The notes: a model not told the origin generated them from the sequence alone. A stretch of 64,000 bases of DNA from Nitrososphaeraceae archaeon (GCA_009377575.1 WHTU01000013.1:1-64000), one strand, 5' to 3'. Counted from the stretch's first letter, positions 15,819-25,271 are shown. Program-made: numbers and translations.

Positions 15819-16997
15819 TTAATTTTTCTCTGATCTGTTATTGATAGGTATGTATTCGCAGCCCATGGGTCCGCAATATTTACCGACATACAGCGCTTTG
15901 GGTCTGTACAGTGCGGGTCTAGGCGCCGCTTCTGCAAATTTTTCTTCAATAACGTGAGTAGTCCACCCTGCTATTCTGGAAAGGGCGAAGATAGGCGTAT
16001 TGATGTCGGTAGGTATTCCCATACTGTAATATAATGAAGCACTATAGAGATCCACATTTGGATATATTTGCTGCTTCTTACGTTCTCTCATATACTTCCT
16101 AGTAGTATCTTCCACTCGAGCAGTTATATCGTACCATTGTGTGTTTCTCTTTCTTGAGATGATTTTCGAAAGTCTGGCTAGGATATCTGCTCTAGGATCA
16201 GTTGTCTTGTACACAGCATGACCCATTCCCATTATCCTCTCTCCGCGATCGAGTCTTGTCTTTACCCACTCATCGACTTTATCCAATTCTCCTATCTCAA
16301 GAAGCATTCTCATTACCTGTATATTCGCGCCACCATGCAATTCTCCAGAGAGCGCGCCAATTGCACCCCCAATGCAGGCGTACATATGTGCTCTAGTCGA
16401 GGCTATTTCTCGAGCTGCAAATGTAGAAGCGTTAAAACTATGTTCGGCATGAAGAATTAAAGAGATGTCAAATATTCTTGATTCTTCTCTAGATGGCATT
16501 TCGCCTGTCAACATGTAAAGGAAGTTGGCTGCATGATTTGCCTCGCCGCTAAGCGGTTCGACAGGATCGCTTCCTTTTCTGATTCTACCCCACGCTGCCA
16601 CAAGTGTTGCAATTTTCGCTATAAGAATTATTGACCTCTTGACGTTTGCTTCTTTAACATCGCTATTCATGTCAGGATCGTAGTCTGGCAACTCTGATAT
16701 GGTCGACTGAATCACATCCATAGGTCTGGCTGATTTTGGTCTATTCCTCATATTGTCGATCACAGATCGTGGAAGATCCCTTGCACTCGATAATTGCTCA
16801 GAAAACTCTCGAAGATTATCCTTGTCTGGCAAGTCACCGAAAAGCAAGAGGTAAGCTGTTTCTTCAAAAGTAGAATGGTTGACCAGATCAAAGATGTCAT
16901 AGCCACGGTAGATGAGTTTACCATTTTCACCATCAATAGAGCAGATTTTAGTATCTGCGACTTCAATATTCCTTAAACCTATATTCCTAGTATCCAT
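15819..16997 (-). CDS. gltA: Citrate synthase
   Basis: Condenses acetyl-CoA and oxaloacetate to citrate. The 392-residue protein has the archaeal/short-type layout: N-terminal GLRNIEVADTKICSIDGENG and LIYRGYDIFDL, then LHAEHSFNASTFA with the first catalytic His, GGAIGALSGELHGGAN with the second conserved His region, IMGMGHAVYKTTDPRA with the third, and VDLYSASLYYSMGIP containing the catalytic Asp. The C-terminal R-P-x-x-Y-x-G motif appears as RPKALYVGKY. A 2-methylcitrate synthase cannot be excluded by sequence, but no propionate-degradation genes are nearby. A TATA-like element precedes the start on the minus strand. Confidence 0.94.
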   Translation of the reverse strand: MDTRNIGLRNIEVADTKICSIDGENGKLIYRGYDIFDLVNHSTFEETAYLLLFGDLPDKDNLREFSEQLSSARDLPRSVIDNMRNRPKSARPMDVIQSTISELPDYDPDMNSDVKEANVKRSIILIAKIATLVAAWGRIRKGSDPVEPLSGEANHAANFLYMLTGEMPSREESRIFDISLILHAEHSFNASTFAAREIASTRAHMYACIGGAIGALSGELHGGANIQVMRMLLEIGELDKVDEWVKTRLDRGERIMGMGHAVYKTTDPRADILARLSKIISRKRNTQWYDITARVEDTTRKYMRERKKQQIYPNVDLYSASLYYSMGIPTDINTPIFALSRIAGWTTHVIEEKFAEAAPRPALYRPKALYVGKYCGPMGCEYIPINNRSEKN

Positions 16998-17311
16998 CTA
17001 ACAACTCTTGATTTTTATCACTTTGTATATTAAAGTAATCGACATATGAATTCTTCCAATATTCCTTTCATGCCAAGTAACTATTCATCTCTAATTCTCA
17101 TATTTTTTGAAGTATCTGGAAAAGCAAGAATCCTTAGTAGGACACGTCAGCACACAGAGTGGTACCCAACTCTAATATTTAGCCAGAGTTCATTACAAAA
17201 TCACCTGTGGGTGGTCCATTAATGCCTTAAATTTAGTCGACGTATTGAAATGTCTTGTGGGAATATGCTCATTTAGTAACGAACCGTCGTCTGAGGCGCA
17301 GAGAACATATC
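16998..17311. other. Divergent intergenic region between citrate synthase and the aromatic operon
   Basis: About 315 bases hold the promoters of two divergent operons. A minus-strand TATA-like TTTAATATAC lies about 30 bases before citrate synthase. A short inverted repeat AACTCT/AGAGTT (about 17169-17190) surrounds an AT-rich loop and could be an operator or terminator. No gene-like frame is seen. Confidence 0.5.
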
Positions 17312-17320
17312 ACTTTTAAG
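17312..17320 (+). promoter_or_regulatory. TATA-like box of the aromatic amino acid operon
   Basis: ACTTTTAAG is centred about 30 bases before the ATG at 17346, the spacing of a leaderless archaeal transcript. Confidence 0.5.
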
Positions 17321-17345
17321 TAGGTCATGGAAGTGAACTATTACA

Positions 17346-18134
17346 ATGGTCTTTGGTAGAGACATCAGACTCAACAGGATCTTGAAGGATGGGAAGATGG
17401 TGTGTATTCCTATGGATCATGGAATTACCAACGGCCCGATATCTGGCTTGGAGGACGTTCACGGAGTCATCTATGATTATCAAGACGCGGGTTTGACTTG
17501 TGTTTTAATTAATAAAGGCATCATAAAATCGATGCCTAGGCCTCCTAAAATAGGATTAATTGCTCACCTCTCAGCTAGCACGGTGTTAGGACCTTCTCCA
17601 AACCGAAAGATGCTCATAGGTAGTGTAGCCGAAGTCATCAGACTTGGCGCCGATGCTGTATCCATACATCTGAATATTGGTTCCAAAGAAGAACCTGAGA
17701 TGCTGCAGAAATTAGGAATCGTCTCTGATCAGTGCGATGAATGGAGTGTCCCATTGATCGCCATGATGTACCCTCGAGGAGAAAATATTAAGGATCCACA
17801 TGATCCAGGGATCGTTGCACATGCAGCCAGGATAGGCGCAGAAGCCGGTGCCGATATGGTAAAGACAGTATATACGGGAGATATTGACTCGTTTAGACAA
17901 GTAGTAAAATCCTGTCCGGTCCCGATAGTGATTGCTGGAGGTCCTAAGGCAACCAGTGACTCTGAGATTATGCAGCTGTGTTATGACGCAATGGAAGCTG
18001 GAGCCAAGGGAATTACATTTGGTCGAAACATTTTTCAGCATAAAGACCCTTTCATGATAATAAGATTACTAGCAGAGATTGTCATATCTGGAAAGACCCC
18101 TGAAGAGGCGAAAATGATCTCTGCATTCAAATAG
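17346..18134 (+). CDS. 2-amino-3,7-dideoxy-D-threo-hept-6-ulosonate (ADH) synthase
   Basis: First enzyme of the archaeal DAHP-independent route to dehydroquinate; it condenses a sugar-phosphate fragment with aspartate semialdehyde. The 262-residue class I aldolase (FbaB/MJ0400-like) fold shows [16 protein letters not shown] near the N-terminus, LIAMMYPRG and the Schiff-base lysine region [11 protein letters not shown] (Lys near residue 177), then [12 protein letters not shown] and [14 protein letters not shown], the phosphate-binding loop. The role follows from its place as first gene of the shikimate operon, ahead of DHQ synthase II; a plain fructose-bisphosphate aldolase is the alternative. 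The TAG stop is followed directly by the next coding region in the +1 frame. Confidence 0.9.
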   Translation: MVFGRDIRLNRILKDGKMVCIPMDHGITNGPISGLEDVHGVIYDYQDAGLTCVLINKGIIKSMPRPPKIGLIAHLSASTVLGPSPNRKMLIGSVAEVIRLGADAVSIHLNIGSKEEPEMLQKLGIVSDQCDEWSVPLIAMMYPRGENIKDPHDPGIVAHAARIGAEAGADMVKTVYTGDIDSFRQVVKSCPVPIVIAGGPKATSDSEIMQLCYDAMEAGAKGITFGRNIFQHKDPFMIIRLLAEIVISGKTPEEAKMISAFK

Positions 18135-18261
18135 AAATAAGGTCTTAATTATCAAGCCGGATTTCAACGAGATCGATCCAAGCCGATTTCTCAAATCTGT
18201 TCCTAGCCAATATATTGTTTACGCAAATCCGGATCAAATACAAGGGTCACATGCCAAGACG

Positions 18262-19182
18262 ATGTATGAATCAACCCAAGCCGATTACGTGGTTTTTAGG
18301 GAGCTTGAGCAACTCAAAAAGTTTCATGATCCTGAGAAAGTCAAAGGATTTTACAAAAAGATAGAAAGTAATACTGATTTAGATGAAATCCTCAAGGCAG
18401 CAGAAGCGGGTGCGAACTTTATAATTGTAGACACGCAGGATTGGAGAATAATACCTCTGGAGAATGTGATAGCAACCTTGCAAAAGACGAACACAAGGAT
18501 CTATGCTCCCGCCTCGAGTTCCAAAGAGATTCGGACCCTTTTCTCTGTATTGGAACTAGGAGTGGATGGCGTGATACTGACAACTCAGAATCCAAATGAC
18601 ATAGAGGATGCCACGAAGCTGCTGGTTTCTTCTAATTTGAATATTAGTATACTCAAGATACAAGAAATCAGAGAGGCAGGAATCGGAGAACGAGTATGTA
18701 TTGATACCGCCTCAATTCTAGGTATGGGAGAAGGTGTCTTGGTAGGCAGTAGATCCAATTTCCTTTTTCTAATACATAACGAATCACAAGGATCTTCCTT
18801 TACGTCCCCCCGACCATTTAGGGTTAATGCGGGTGCTGTTTACTGCTATACATTAGTCCCTGGCAAGAAGACAAAGTACCTGTCAGAGATAGAATCAGGA
18901 TCTGAGGTGCTAGTAATTGGCAAAGGTGGAAGAGTCAGAACTGTTACTGTGGGTCGTTCAAAGATCGAAACAAGACCTCTCACTATGATTGTGGGTGAAT
19001 CAAATGGACAGAGAGGCACAGTTATACTTCAAAATGCAGAAACAATTCAGCTGATAGGGAAGGATGGTTCATTGATTCCAGTTACCGAATTAAAGGTTGG
19101 AGACTCGGTGCTTGGTGTAGTTCAACCGAGTTCGGGGAGGCATTTTGGTATGGAAGTTTCTGAATATGTACTAGAGAAATAG
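18262..19182 (+). CDS. aroB': 3-dehydroquinate synthase II (first canonical start; N-terminus extends upstream)
   Basis: Oxidatively deaminates and cyclises the ADH synthase product to 3-dehydroquinate. Motifs of the MJ1249-type family are DYVVFRELEQL, ANFIIVDTQDWRIIPLENVIA, ELGVDGVILTTQNP, the conserved ERVCIDTASILGMGEGVLVGS, and RPFRVNAGAVYCYTLVPGKKTKYLSE. The first ATG (18262) gives 306 residues, shorter than the usual 340-plus. The same frame is open back to 18118 and encodes a clearly protein-like stretch (LIIKPDFNEIDPSRFLKSVP and QYIVYANPDQIQGSHAKT), but contains no ATG, GTG or TTG. The real start is therefore probably non-canonical, or translation arrives from the preceding gene. Confidence 0.9.
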   Translation: MYESTQADYVVFRELEQLKKFHDPEKVKGFYKKIESNTDLDEILKAAEAGANFIIVDTQDWRIIPLENVIATLQKTNTRIYAPASSSKEIRTLFSVLELGVDGVILTTQNPNDIEDATKLLVSSNLNISILKIQEIREAGIGERVCIDTASILGMGEGVLVGSRSNFLFLIHNESQGSSFTSPRPFRVNAGAVYCYTLVPGKKTKYLSEIESGSEVLVIGKGGRVRTVTVGRSKIETRPLTMIVGESNGQRGTVILQNAETIQLIGKDGSLIPVTELKVGDSVLGVVQPSSGRHFGMEVSEYVLEK

Positions 19183-19228
19183 ATTGTGTAAATAATAATA
19201 CCTTGGAGAGTCCATTATTTTAAAGCAT

Positions 19229-20137
19229 TTGGAATATCTCCACACGGTTAAAGTAGACTGCAGTATGCTAGTCCAGAAGAATCCATTGGATGATATCATC
19301 GTCGGCGATTGTAAAAATATCTTGTCATGCATCCCAGAAGGCTCAGTTCAAGTCACGGTTACTTCTCCACCATACAGAAATGCAATCGATTATGGTATGC
19401 ACGCCTCCGGAACAGGCGGGTACTACAGAGGCAAGCATCAGGTAGATACAGATCAGTACCTTCTTGAGATGCAAGAAATCTTTAATGATAAAGTCTACCG
19501 CGCAACCAAGGAGGGCGGATACTGCTGTATTGTAATTGGAAACGAAGTGGTAAACGGGACTATCTTGCCTCTACCACACATGTTGCTCTCAAAACTTGTT
19601 CAGCCATTTGGTAACTGGCATCTACATGAGGAGATAATTTGGCATAAGGTAACGGGCGGTACCAACAGGTACGGGTCATTTGTGATTAATCCTTATCCAA
19701 AGTATTTCAGGGCTAATATTATGCACGAGTTTATCCTTGTACTGAGAAAGGGTGACGTATCGGTGGGAAGAAGAAGGAAAGAGGCCTTACCGGCTACTCA
19801 TGAAGAGTGGACGAAGGAAATTGCTAATTCCATTTGGCATATAGCTCCAATTCCTCCTGGGTATATACGTCATCCCTGCCCATTTCCAGAAGAAATTCCA
19901 TACCGATTAATGAAACTATATTCATACAAGGGAGATACGGTTCTGGATCCGTTCAACGGTAGCGGACAAACAACAAAAGTTGCTTCTCATTTTGGGCGCC
20001 ACTACATTGGAATTGAGGTAATAGAGGATTATGTGAAACTTGCATTAGCAAGGCTCAATGAGGAGGAATTGCATATTCGCCCTGAGGCACTTATAGCTAA
20101 GTGGATGAAGATTCCATCTCACTGTATATCACGGTGA
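19229..20137 (+). CDS. Site-specific DNA methyltransferase, beta class, probably N4-cytosine
   Basis: A 302-residue DNA amino-methyltransferase. Motif order is beta class: the catalytic motif IV TSPPY (VTVTSPPYRNAIDYG, about residues 44-58) comes first and the SAM-binding motif I comes last (TVLDPFNGSGQTTKVASHF, about 246-264). SPPY points to N4-cytosine rather than N6-adenine modification, but the two overlap. HPCPFPEEIPYRLMKLYSY is a further family motif. The frame begins TTG at 19229; ATG at 19265 is an equally plausible start. No restriction enzyme is adjacent, so this is an orphan methyltransferase, and it sits between the second and third genes of the shikimate pathway. Confidence 0.9.
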   Translation: MEYLHTVKVDCSMLVQKNPLDDIIVGDCKNILSCIPEGSVQVTVTSPPYRNAIDYGMHASGTGGYYRGKHQVDTDQYLLEMQEIFNDKVYRATKEGGYCCIVIGNEVVNGTILPLPHMLLSKLVQPFGNWHLHEEIIWHKVTGGTNRYGSFVINPYPKYFRANIMHEFILVLRKGDVSVGRRRKEALPATHEEWTKEIANSIWHIAPIPPGYIRHPCPFPEEIPYRLMKLYSYKGDTVLDPFNGSGQTTKVASHFGRHYIGIEVIEDYVKLALARLNEEELHIRPEALIAKWMKIPSHCISR

Positions 20138-20274
20138 TCCAACCGGCCCTCGACACAATTCATTTTCTTCTCCACTTGTGTCAAGGACGCTCCTGACGAT
20201 CAGGATGTCTGACATTATTTCTAAGTCGTAGTACCTGGTTCATAAATATATGCTCAAGGGATACTAATTGTCAT

Positions 20275-20985
20275 ATGATGAAGATTTGTGCATCTATAAC
20301 AGAGATCGAATCCAAGGAATTCCATAAAACTGCTATTCGAGCCTTTGATCTAGGTGCCAGTTTTCTAGAGATCAGATTCGATTACATTGAGGCCAACAGG
20401 CTATCAGAAGCAATAGAAATAGTTCGACCATTCCGAGCAAAATGTATCTACACGCTCAGAAGGACCAGCCAAGGGGGGAAGTTTTTTGGATCCGAAATAG
20501 AGCGTCTTAATCACTTAAAAGATCTAGTAAGCCAAGCACCGATGATGATTGATGTGGAATTTGAGACCTTACAAGAAAATCCTGAAATTGTCTCCTTTAT
20601 CAATTCACTGAATGTACCAATGCTTGTGTCATGGCATGACTTTAGGTCGACTCCTTCGGCAGAAGAATTGTCAGAATGGTTGGTTCTGATGAGCTCCTAT
20701 AGCAAGAACAATAAATTGGTTACCATGGCAAATTCTTTAGATGACACGTTGAGAGTCTTGAATCTTTACGACACAGTTGACAAATCATTGAATCTTGTAG
20801 CCTTCAGTATGGGAGAGATTGGATTGGTTTCAAGATTACTCTGTGCTTTACAATCCAATTGTCCCTTCACATACGCCGCCCTTGACCAGCCTGTTGCTCC
20901 TGGTCAGTTTACAATCGAACAAATGAAAAAATTGCATAGTATTGTTGAAAAGCACAATCCACTCCATCGGGGTGTGACAAGATGA
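20275..20985 (+). CDS. aroD: 3-dehydroquinate dehydratase, type I
   Basis: Dehydrates 3-dehydroquinate to 3-dehydroshikimate by a Schiff-base mechanism. The 236-residue protein shows FLEIRFDYIEA near the N-terminus (EMR-type substrate site), CIYTLRRTSQGG, the catalytic His in VSWHDFRSTP (about residue 121) and the Schiff-base Lys in NNKLVTMAN (about 143), then LVAFSMGEIGLVSRL and the ending ALDQPVAPGQFTIEQM. These are the standard type I motifs. The stop codon overlaps the aroE start (ATGA). It starts ATGATGAAG; the second ATG is equally usable. Confidence 0.95.
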   Translation: MMKICASITEIESKEFHKTAIRAFDLGASFLEIRFDYIEANRLSEAIEIVRPFRAKCIYTLRRTSQGGKFFGSEIERLNHLKDLVSQAPMMIDVEFETLQENPEIVSFINSLNVPMLVSWHDFRSTPSAEELSEWLVLMSSYSKNNKLVTMANSLDDTLRVLNLYDTVDKSLNLVAFSMGEIGLVSRLLCALQSNCPFTYAALDQPVAPGQFTIEQMKKLHSIVEKHNPLHRGVTR

Positions 20986-21815
20986 GGACATACTGCATAA
21001 TAGGTGATCCTGTAAGTCATTCACTTTCCCCAGCAATGCATAATGCTGCTTTCAAATCACTAGGTCTGGACTATGTTTATATTGCATATAGAGTTGCAGG
21101 TAGTGAACTTGAAGCCTCTATCGAATCCTTGAGATCTGTCAAGATAGCTGGCTTTAATGTTACATTACCTCACAAGACAACAGTATTGCAATATCTGGAA
21201 GAGATTGATGTCCCCTCAGGCAAGGCAGGGGCGGTTAACACCGTAATGAGTATCAACGGAAAATTCAAAGGCTTTAATACTGATATTCAAGGCTTTGTTC
21301 AGCCCCTTCTTAACCGAGGGATAGATTTCAATGGTCTGTCTGTGCTCCTCTTCGGTGCGGGAGGCTCGGCTAGAGCTGTTGTTGTATCGTTGTCTAATGT
21401 CAACGGCATTTCTAAACTAGTTCTCGCCAATAGAACTTATCGCAAATCACTGGAACTGTCTAAGCTGGCTGAAACAAACGGATTGACCTCTTCAGTTACA
21501 AAGATTGAAGAGGCGAAAGCAATGGCAAAAAGTTTCGATCTCGTAATTAACGCGACCTCTGTGGGACTGCAATCGAACGATTCAATCTTGGAAAGAGACG
21601 ATATTGATGGAAGCAGCATTGTATATGATCTCGTTTACCGCCCAGTTATGACCAAGCTTCTTGAAAACGCTCGAGAAAAGGGAGCGACGGCCATATATGG
21701 ATACGAAATGTTACTTGAGCAAGGAGCTCAGGCATTTGAGATTTGGACTGGATTAAAAGCACCGATCCCCGCAATGAAAAAGGCTCTTTTTGGGGTCTTC
21801 CAAGAGCCAAAATGA
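20982..21815 (+). CDS. aroE: Shikimate dehydrogenase
   Basis: NADPH-dependent reduction of 3-dehydroshikimate to shikimate. The 277-residue protein has IGDPVSHSLSPAMHNAAF (substrate-binding Ser residues), GFNVTLPHKTTVLQYL with the catalytic Lys (about residue 65), GAVNTVM, GFNTDIQGF with the catalytic Asp, the Rossmann loop LFGAGGSARAVV (about 124-135), ANRT, and GYEMLLEQGAQAFEIWTG at the end. All key residues are present. ATGA overlaps join it to aroD upstream and aroK downstream, so the three are tightly coupled. Confidence 0.96.
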   Translation: MRTYCIIGDPVSHSLSPAMHNAAFKSLGLDYVYIAYRVAGSELEASIESLRSVKIAGFNVTLPHKTTVLQYLEEIDVPSGKAGAVNTVMSINGKFKGFNTDIQGFVQPLLNRGIDFNGLSVLLFGAGGSARAVVVSLSNVNGISKLVLANRTYRKSLELSKLAETNGLTSSVTKIEEAKAMAKSFDLVINATSVGLQSNDSILERDDIDGSSIVYDLVYRPVMTKLLENAREKGATAIYGYEMLLEQGAQAFEIWTGLKAPIPAMKKALFGVFQEPK

Positions 21816-22666
21816 ATAGATTAATTCGTGTAACGATGCACGGTGCTGTATCAGTAGTAAATGCAGTAGCAAATGGTCATGGTTCTGCATTGGGCATATC
21901 TCTTAAGGTAGTTGCAGATTTGTCGATCTCTGCAGGAAGAGGAATTCATTTGCAGTCAAAGCAAGGCGAAAAGTTACTCAATATTCTCATCAAAAGAGCG
22001 TTACCCAAGACAGTACTCCTAGACAATGCGATCCGCGTTGAGATCAAATCCGAGATTCCAGTTGGATTTGGATTGAAGAGCTCTAGCGCGGTGTCAAGCG
22101 CAGTTGCATTGGCAATTCAGAAATTCCTTGGTGAAGAGATCGATGACGTGAAAGTGCTAAACCAATCTGCTGATGCTTCAATTGACGCTGGCATTTCGTT
22201 GACAGGAGCTTTCGATGATTCAACTGCCTGTTATTTTGGGGGGTTTGTGGTTACAGACAATTTTTCAAGAAAGCTCATAAGAAGAGATCCTGCTTCAGAG
22301 AACCTTTCTGCAATCATATTGCTTCCTGCTCGTGTATCAAGAGGGAATTTGTTCAATCTTTACCTTGCCCCTGAAATATTTGATCTAGCATTCAAGATGG
22401 CATCTAACCGAGACTATTGGACCGCAATGAAGCTGAACGGAATGGCGGTAGGAGCCCTATTAGGTAGCGATTATACTCCTGTCATATCGGCGATCAAGGA
22501 GCATGCCCTCTCTGCGGGCATCTCAGGTAACGGACCATCAGTGGTGGCAATTGCTGACTCCAATCATCTTAAGAGTCTGGTCTCATCGCTGTCAAGTTTC
22601 GAGGGCCAGGTATTAATATCAAAGGTTAACAATCAAAAAGCAACAGTAGAAGACTTCGATGGTTAA
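21812..22666 (+). CDS. aroK: Archaeal shikimate kinase (GHMP family)
   Basis: Phosphorylates shikimate with ATP. This is the GHMP-superfamily enzyme of archaea, unrelated to bacterial AroK. It has 284 residues: MHGAVSVVNAVANGHGSALGI near the N-terminus, the ATP-binding motif IPVGFGLKSSSAVSSAVALA (P-x3-GL-x-SSA), ISLTGAFDDSTACYFGG and the C-terminal SAGISGNGPSVVAI (GHMP motif 3). The frame is open further upstream, but ATG 21812 overlaps the aroE stop as ATGA and gives the family N-terminus. The end overlaps the aroA start by eight bases. Confidence 0.95.
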   Translation: MNRLIRVTMHGAVSVVNAVANGHGSALGISLKVVADLSISAGRGIHLQSKQGEKLLNILIKRALPKTVLLDNAIRVEIKSEIPVGFGLKSSSAVSSAVALAIQKFLGEEIDDVKVLNQSADASIDAGISLTGAFDDSTACYFGGFVVTDNFSRKLIRRDPASENLSAIILLPARVSRGNLFNLYLAPEIFDLAFKMASNRDYWTAMKLNGMAVGALLGSDYTPVISAIKEHALSAGISGNGPSVVAIADSNHLKSLVSSLSSFEGQVLISKVNNQKATVEDFDG

Positions 22667-23948
22667 AATATCTATCCATAGATCACAACTGAGTGGAATA
22701 GTAAGATGCCCATCAAGTAAGAGCTATACACATAGGGCAGTATTTATCGCAGCACTTTCAGATGGAGAGTCTGAGATTCATCATCCCTTAATTTCAAGAG
22801 ACACTCTTTCGTCTATAAATGCCTGTAGAGCGTTGGGACCACAAATCATTCATGAGGGATCTTTGTTACGAATTATAGGAACACCTTTGATCGCTCCAGA
22901 TACCGTCATTGATGCAGGAAATTCAGGAACAACAATTAGAATAGCTACATCGGTCTGTTCTCTGATTGAATCAGGTTATAGTGTGTTGACCGGAGATAGT
23001 AGCCTAAGAACACGTCCTATGGGTCCCCTCCTTAGCTCGCTTGGGGGATTGGGTGTTTATTGCTTCTCTACAAAATCGGATGGTACTGCGCCTATCGTCG
23101 TAAAGGGAGGCGGGTTGAAAGGTGGGAATGTAACTATAAATGGTTCTATTTCGAGTCAATTTGTGTCATCTTTACTTATTACAGCAGTTCGAGCCAGCAC
23201 CGATGTGACAATAGAAGTTGTGGGAGATCAAGTTTCGCGGCCCTATATCTTGTCAACTATAGCCACAATGGAAAAATTTGGCATCAGTGTTGAACGGGAT
23301 AGTGATCTGAGACATTTTAGGGTAAAGAGTGGCTCTTACTCTCCTGATATATTCCAAGTGCCATCTGATCTTTCGTCAGCCTCAATGCTAGTGGCAGCTG
23401 GAGTCTTGGTTGGTAAAGATAAGATTCAACTGTCGGGGTTGAACTTTGACTTACCTCAAGGAGATTCTAGGATTTTTAGTATTGTAGAACAAATGAACGG
23501 TAAGGTCATTGTAGATCGCGTCAACGGCGAGTTGTTGGTTGAAGAATCGGAAAAGCTAGATGGAGGGGAGTTTGATTTGAAAGACAGTCCTGATCTTTTA
23601 CCCGTAGTCTCGATCCTCGCGCTAAAGGCAAGAAGTACTGTTATAATAAATGGAATCTCTCACGCCCGATTCAAGGAAACGGATAGAGTCAGGAATATCA
23701 CAACTGAACTACGAAAGCTGGGGGCGACAGTAACTGAGACTTATGATTCAATTGCAATTCAGCCTCCCGCGGTTCTAAAGAACGCTTCATTAGAATCATT
23801 CGATGACCACCGTTTATTCATGGCGTTAGCTATTGCATCACTTCTGACCAATAATTCTACGTTGAATGGCGCTCAGTCTGTAGATGTATCATATCCAAGT
23901 TTTATTGATGACTTGACCAATATGGGCGCAAATATTTCGATATGCTAA
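22659..23948 (+). CDS. aroA: 3-phosphoshikimate 1-carboxyvinyltransferase (EPSP synthase)
   Basis: Joins PEP to shikimate 3-phosphate. The 429-residue protein contains PSSKSYTHRAVFIAALSDGES (catalytic Lys and substrate-binding residues), DAGNSGTTIRIATSV, LTGDSSLRTRPMGPLL, INGSISSQFVSSLL, VPSDLSSASMLVAAGVL, KDSPDLLPVVSILAL (catalytic Asp), RFKETDRVRNITTELRKLG, and SFDDHRLFMALAIASLL. All substrate-contact motifs are intact. It overlaps aroK by eight bases and is followed by aroC after about 110 bases. Confidence 0.97.
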   Translation: MVKISIHRSQLSGIVRCPSSKSYTHRAVFIAALSDGESEIHHPLISRDTLSSINACRALGPQIIHEGSLLRIIGTPLIAPDTVIDAGNSGTTIRIATSVCSLIESGYSVLTGDSSLRTRPMGPLLSSLGGLGVYCFSTKSDGTAPIVVKGGGLKGGNVTINGSISSQFVSSLLITAVRASTDVTIEVVGDQVSRPYILSTIATMEKFGISVERDSDLRHFRVKSGSYSPDIFQVPSDLSSASMLVAAGVLVGKDKIQLSGLNFDLPQGDSRIFSIVEQMNGKVIVDRVNGELLVEESEKLDGGEFDLKDSPDLLPVVSILALKARSTVIINGISHARFKETDRVRNITTELRKLGATVTETYDSIAIQPPAVLKNASLESFDDHRLFMALAIASLLTNNSTLNGAQSVDVSYPSFIDDLTNMGANISIC

Positions 23949-24061
23949 TGCGAAGAGAATAGAGGATCTTTCATTTTAGTCTTGTTAGGTCTTTTTTCAA
24001 TAAGACAGCAGTCCCAACATACATTAAATACATGTGAGTATTGAATGGAGCTAATCTAGTC

Positions 24062-25177
24062 ATGCTTGGCAATATAATAGGAGAGCGATTCATGGCTTTG
24101 AACTTTGGAGAAAGTCATGGCCGTTGTGTTGGGACCGTAGTGGATGGCTGCCCTGCAGGGCTTCCGCTGGAAGAATCTTTCATTCAAAAAAAACTGGATT
24201 TGCGAAAACCTGGACAGTCAGTAGTAACTACACAACGAAAAGAAGATGACAAGGTGGAGATCCTATCCGGGGTTTTTAAAGGCCGTACTAATGGTGGACC
24301 AATCTGTATGCTAATATGGAACAAGGATCAAGACTCGAGGCCATATGAACAGATCAGGACAATTCCCAGGCCAGGCCACTCAGATTATCCTGCTTCAGTA
24401 AAATATGGCGGATATGCAGATTATCGTGGTGGAGGCCGCTTCTCCGGACGCCTTACCGCCACTTTCGTGATGGCTGGAGCAGTCGCGGAGAGATTATTAA
24501 AGGTTGCACTTGGAGTTGATATTGTTGCCTACGCTATTGCTATTGGCAAGGTAAGGTGTGGAAATATCGATTTCACTTCTGCAATCAAGAATCGGTATGA
24601 GAACGAAGTCAGATGTCCGGATTCCGGAGCAGCAGAAAAAATGAAGGAGGCCATATTGGCCGCTAAGAAAAGGGGTGATTCGATTGGTGGTGTCATCGAA
24701 TGTGTTACCAACAGACTTCCCGTTGGATTGGGAGAACCTCTCTTCAGTTCGCTGGAATCAGATATTAGTAGGGCTCTATTTGGGATCCCTTCTGTAAAAG
24801 CAGTTGAATTTGGCTCGGGGTTCTATGGGTGCTCAATTTCAGGGTCTGAGAACAACGATACATATGTTTTGGAGAAAGGAACAGTAGTGACTAGAACTAA
24901 TAATTCTGGGGGCATCCTAGGCGGACTCTCAACAGGAATGCCCTTGATTATAAGAATTGGATTTAAGCCCCCATCATCAATAGCACGAACACAGGAAACT
25001 TTAGATCTCTCTAGCGGGGCACAGTCTAAACTAAAAGTCCCAGGCAGACATGATCCATGCGTAGTGCCCAGAGCACCTCCAGTCGTGGAGGCTGTCGTTT
25101 CCTTAGTTCTTGCGGATCACGCAATACGACATGGGCTAATTTCATCTTCACATCTAGGGGTGAAACGCGATAACTGA
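24062..25177 (+). CDS. aroC: Chorismate synthase
   Basis: Anti-elimination of phosphate from EPSP to give chorismate, needing reduced flavin. The 371-residue protein begins MLGNIIGERFMALNFGESHG, the family N-terminus, which selects ATG 24062 over an upstream in-frame TTG (24041). Further motifs are DGCPAGLPL, RRKPGQS-type LRKPGQSVVTTQRKED, RPGHSDYPASVKYG, YRGGGRFSGRLTA, KAVEFGSGF, RTNNSGGILGG, and the C-terminal GRHDPCVVPRAPPVVEAV. The ending GATAACTGATAGTGA carries three successive in-frame stops, directly before the chorismate mutase frame. Confidence 0.97.
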   Translation: MLGNIIGERFMALNFGESHGRCVGTVVDGCPAGLPLEESFIQKKLDLRKPGQSVVTTQRKEDDKVEILSGVFKGRTNGGPICMLIWNKDQDSRPYEQIRTIPRPGHSDYPASVKYGGYADYRGGGRFSGRLTATFVMAGAVAERLLKVALGVDIVAYAIAIGKVRCGNIDFTSAIKNRYENEVRCPDSGAAEKMKEAILAAKKRGDSIGGVIECVTNRLPVGLGEPLFSSLESDISRALFGIPSVKAVEFGSGFYGCSISGSENNDTYVLEKGTVVTRTNNSGGILGGLSTGMPLIIRIGFKPPSSIARTQETLDLSSGAQSKLKVPGRHDPCVVPRAPPVVEAVVSLVLADHAIRHGLISSSHLGVKRDN

Positions 25178-25271
25178 TAGTGAAGGGGAAACGGAAAATG
25201 CAGAGCTAAAAATTCTCCGTTCTGAAATTCAAGCTGTAACTGGAGAGATATTTCAAAAGATAAAGTATCGT

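Noticed and set aside
15779-15949. N-terminal extension of the PUA protein
   Set aside because: The extra 57 codons lie partly in the citrate synthase end in another frame; family homologs begin at ATG 15778.
14568-20137. A restriction-modification system formed by the Mrr-like nuclease and DNA methyltransferase
   Set aside because: They are 4 kb apart with unrelated genes between them, in different operons; no direct link seen.
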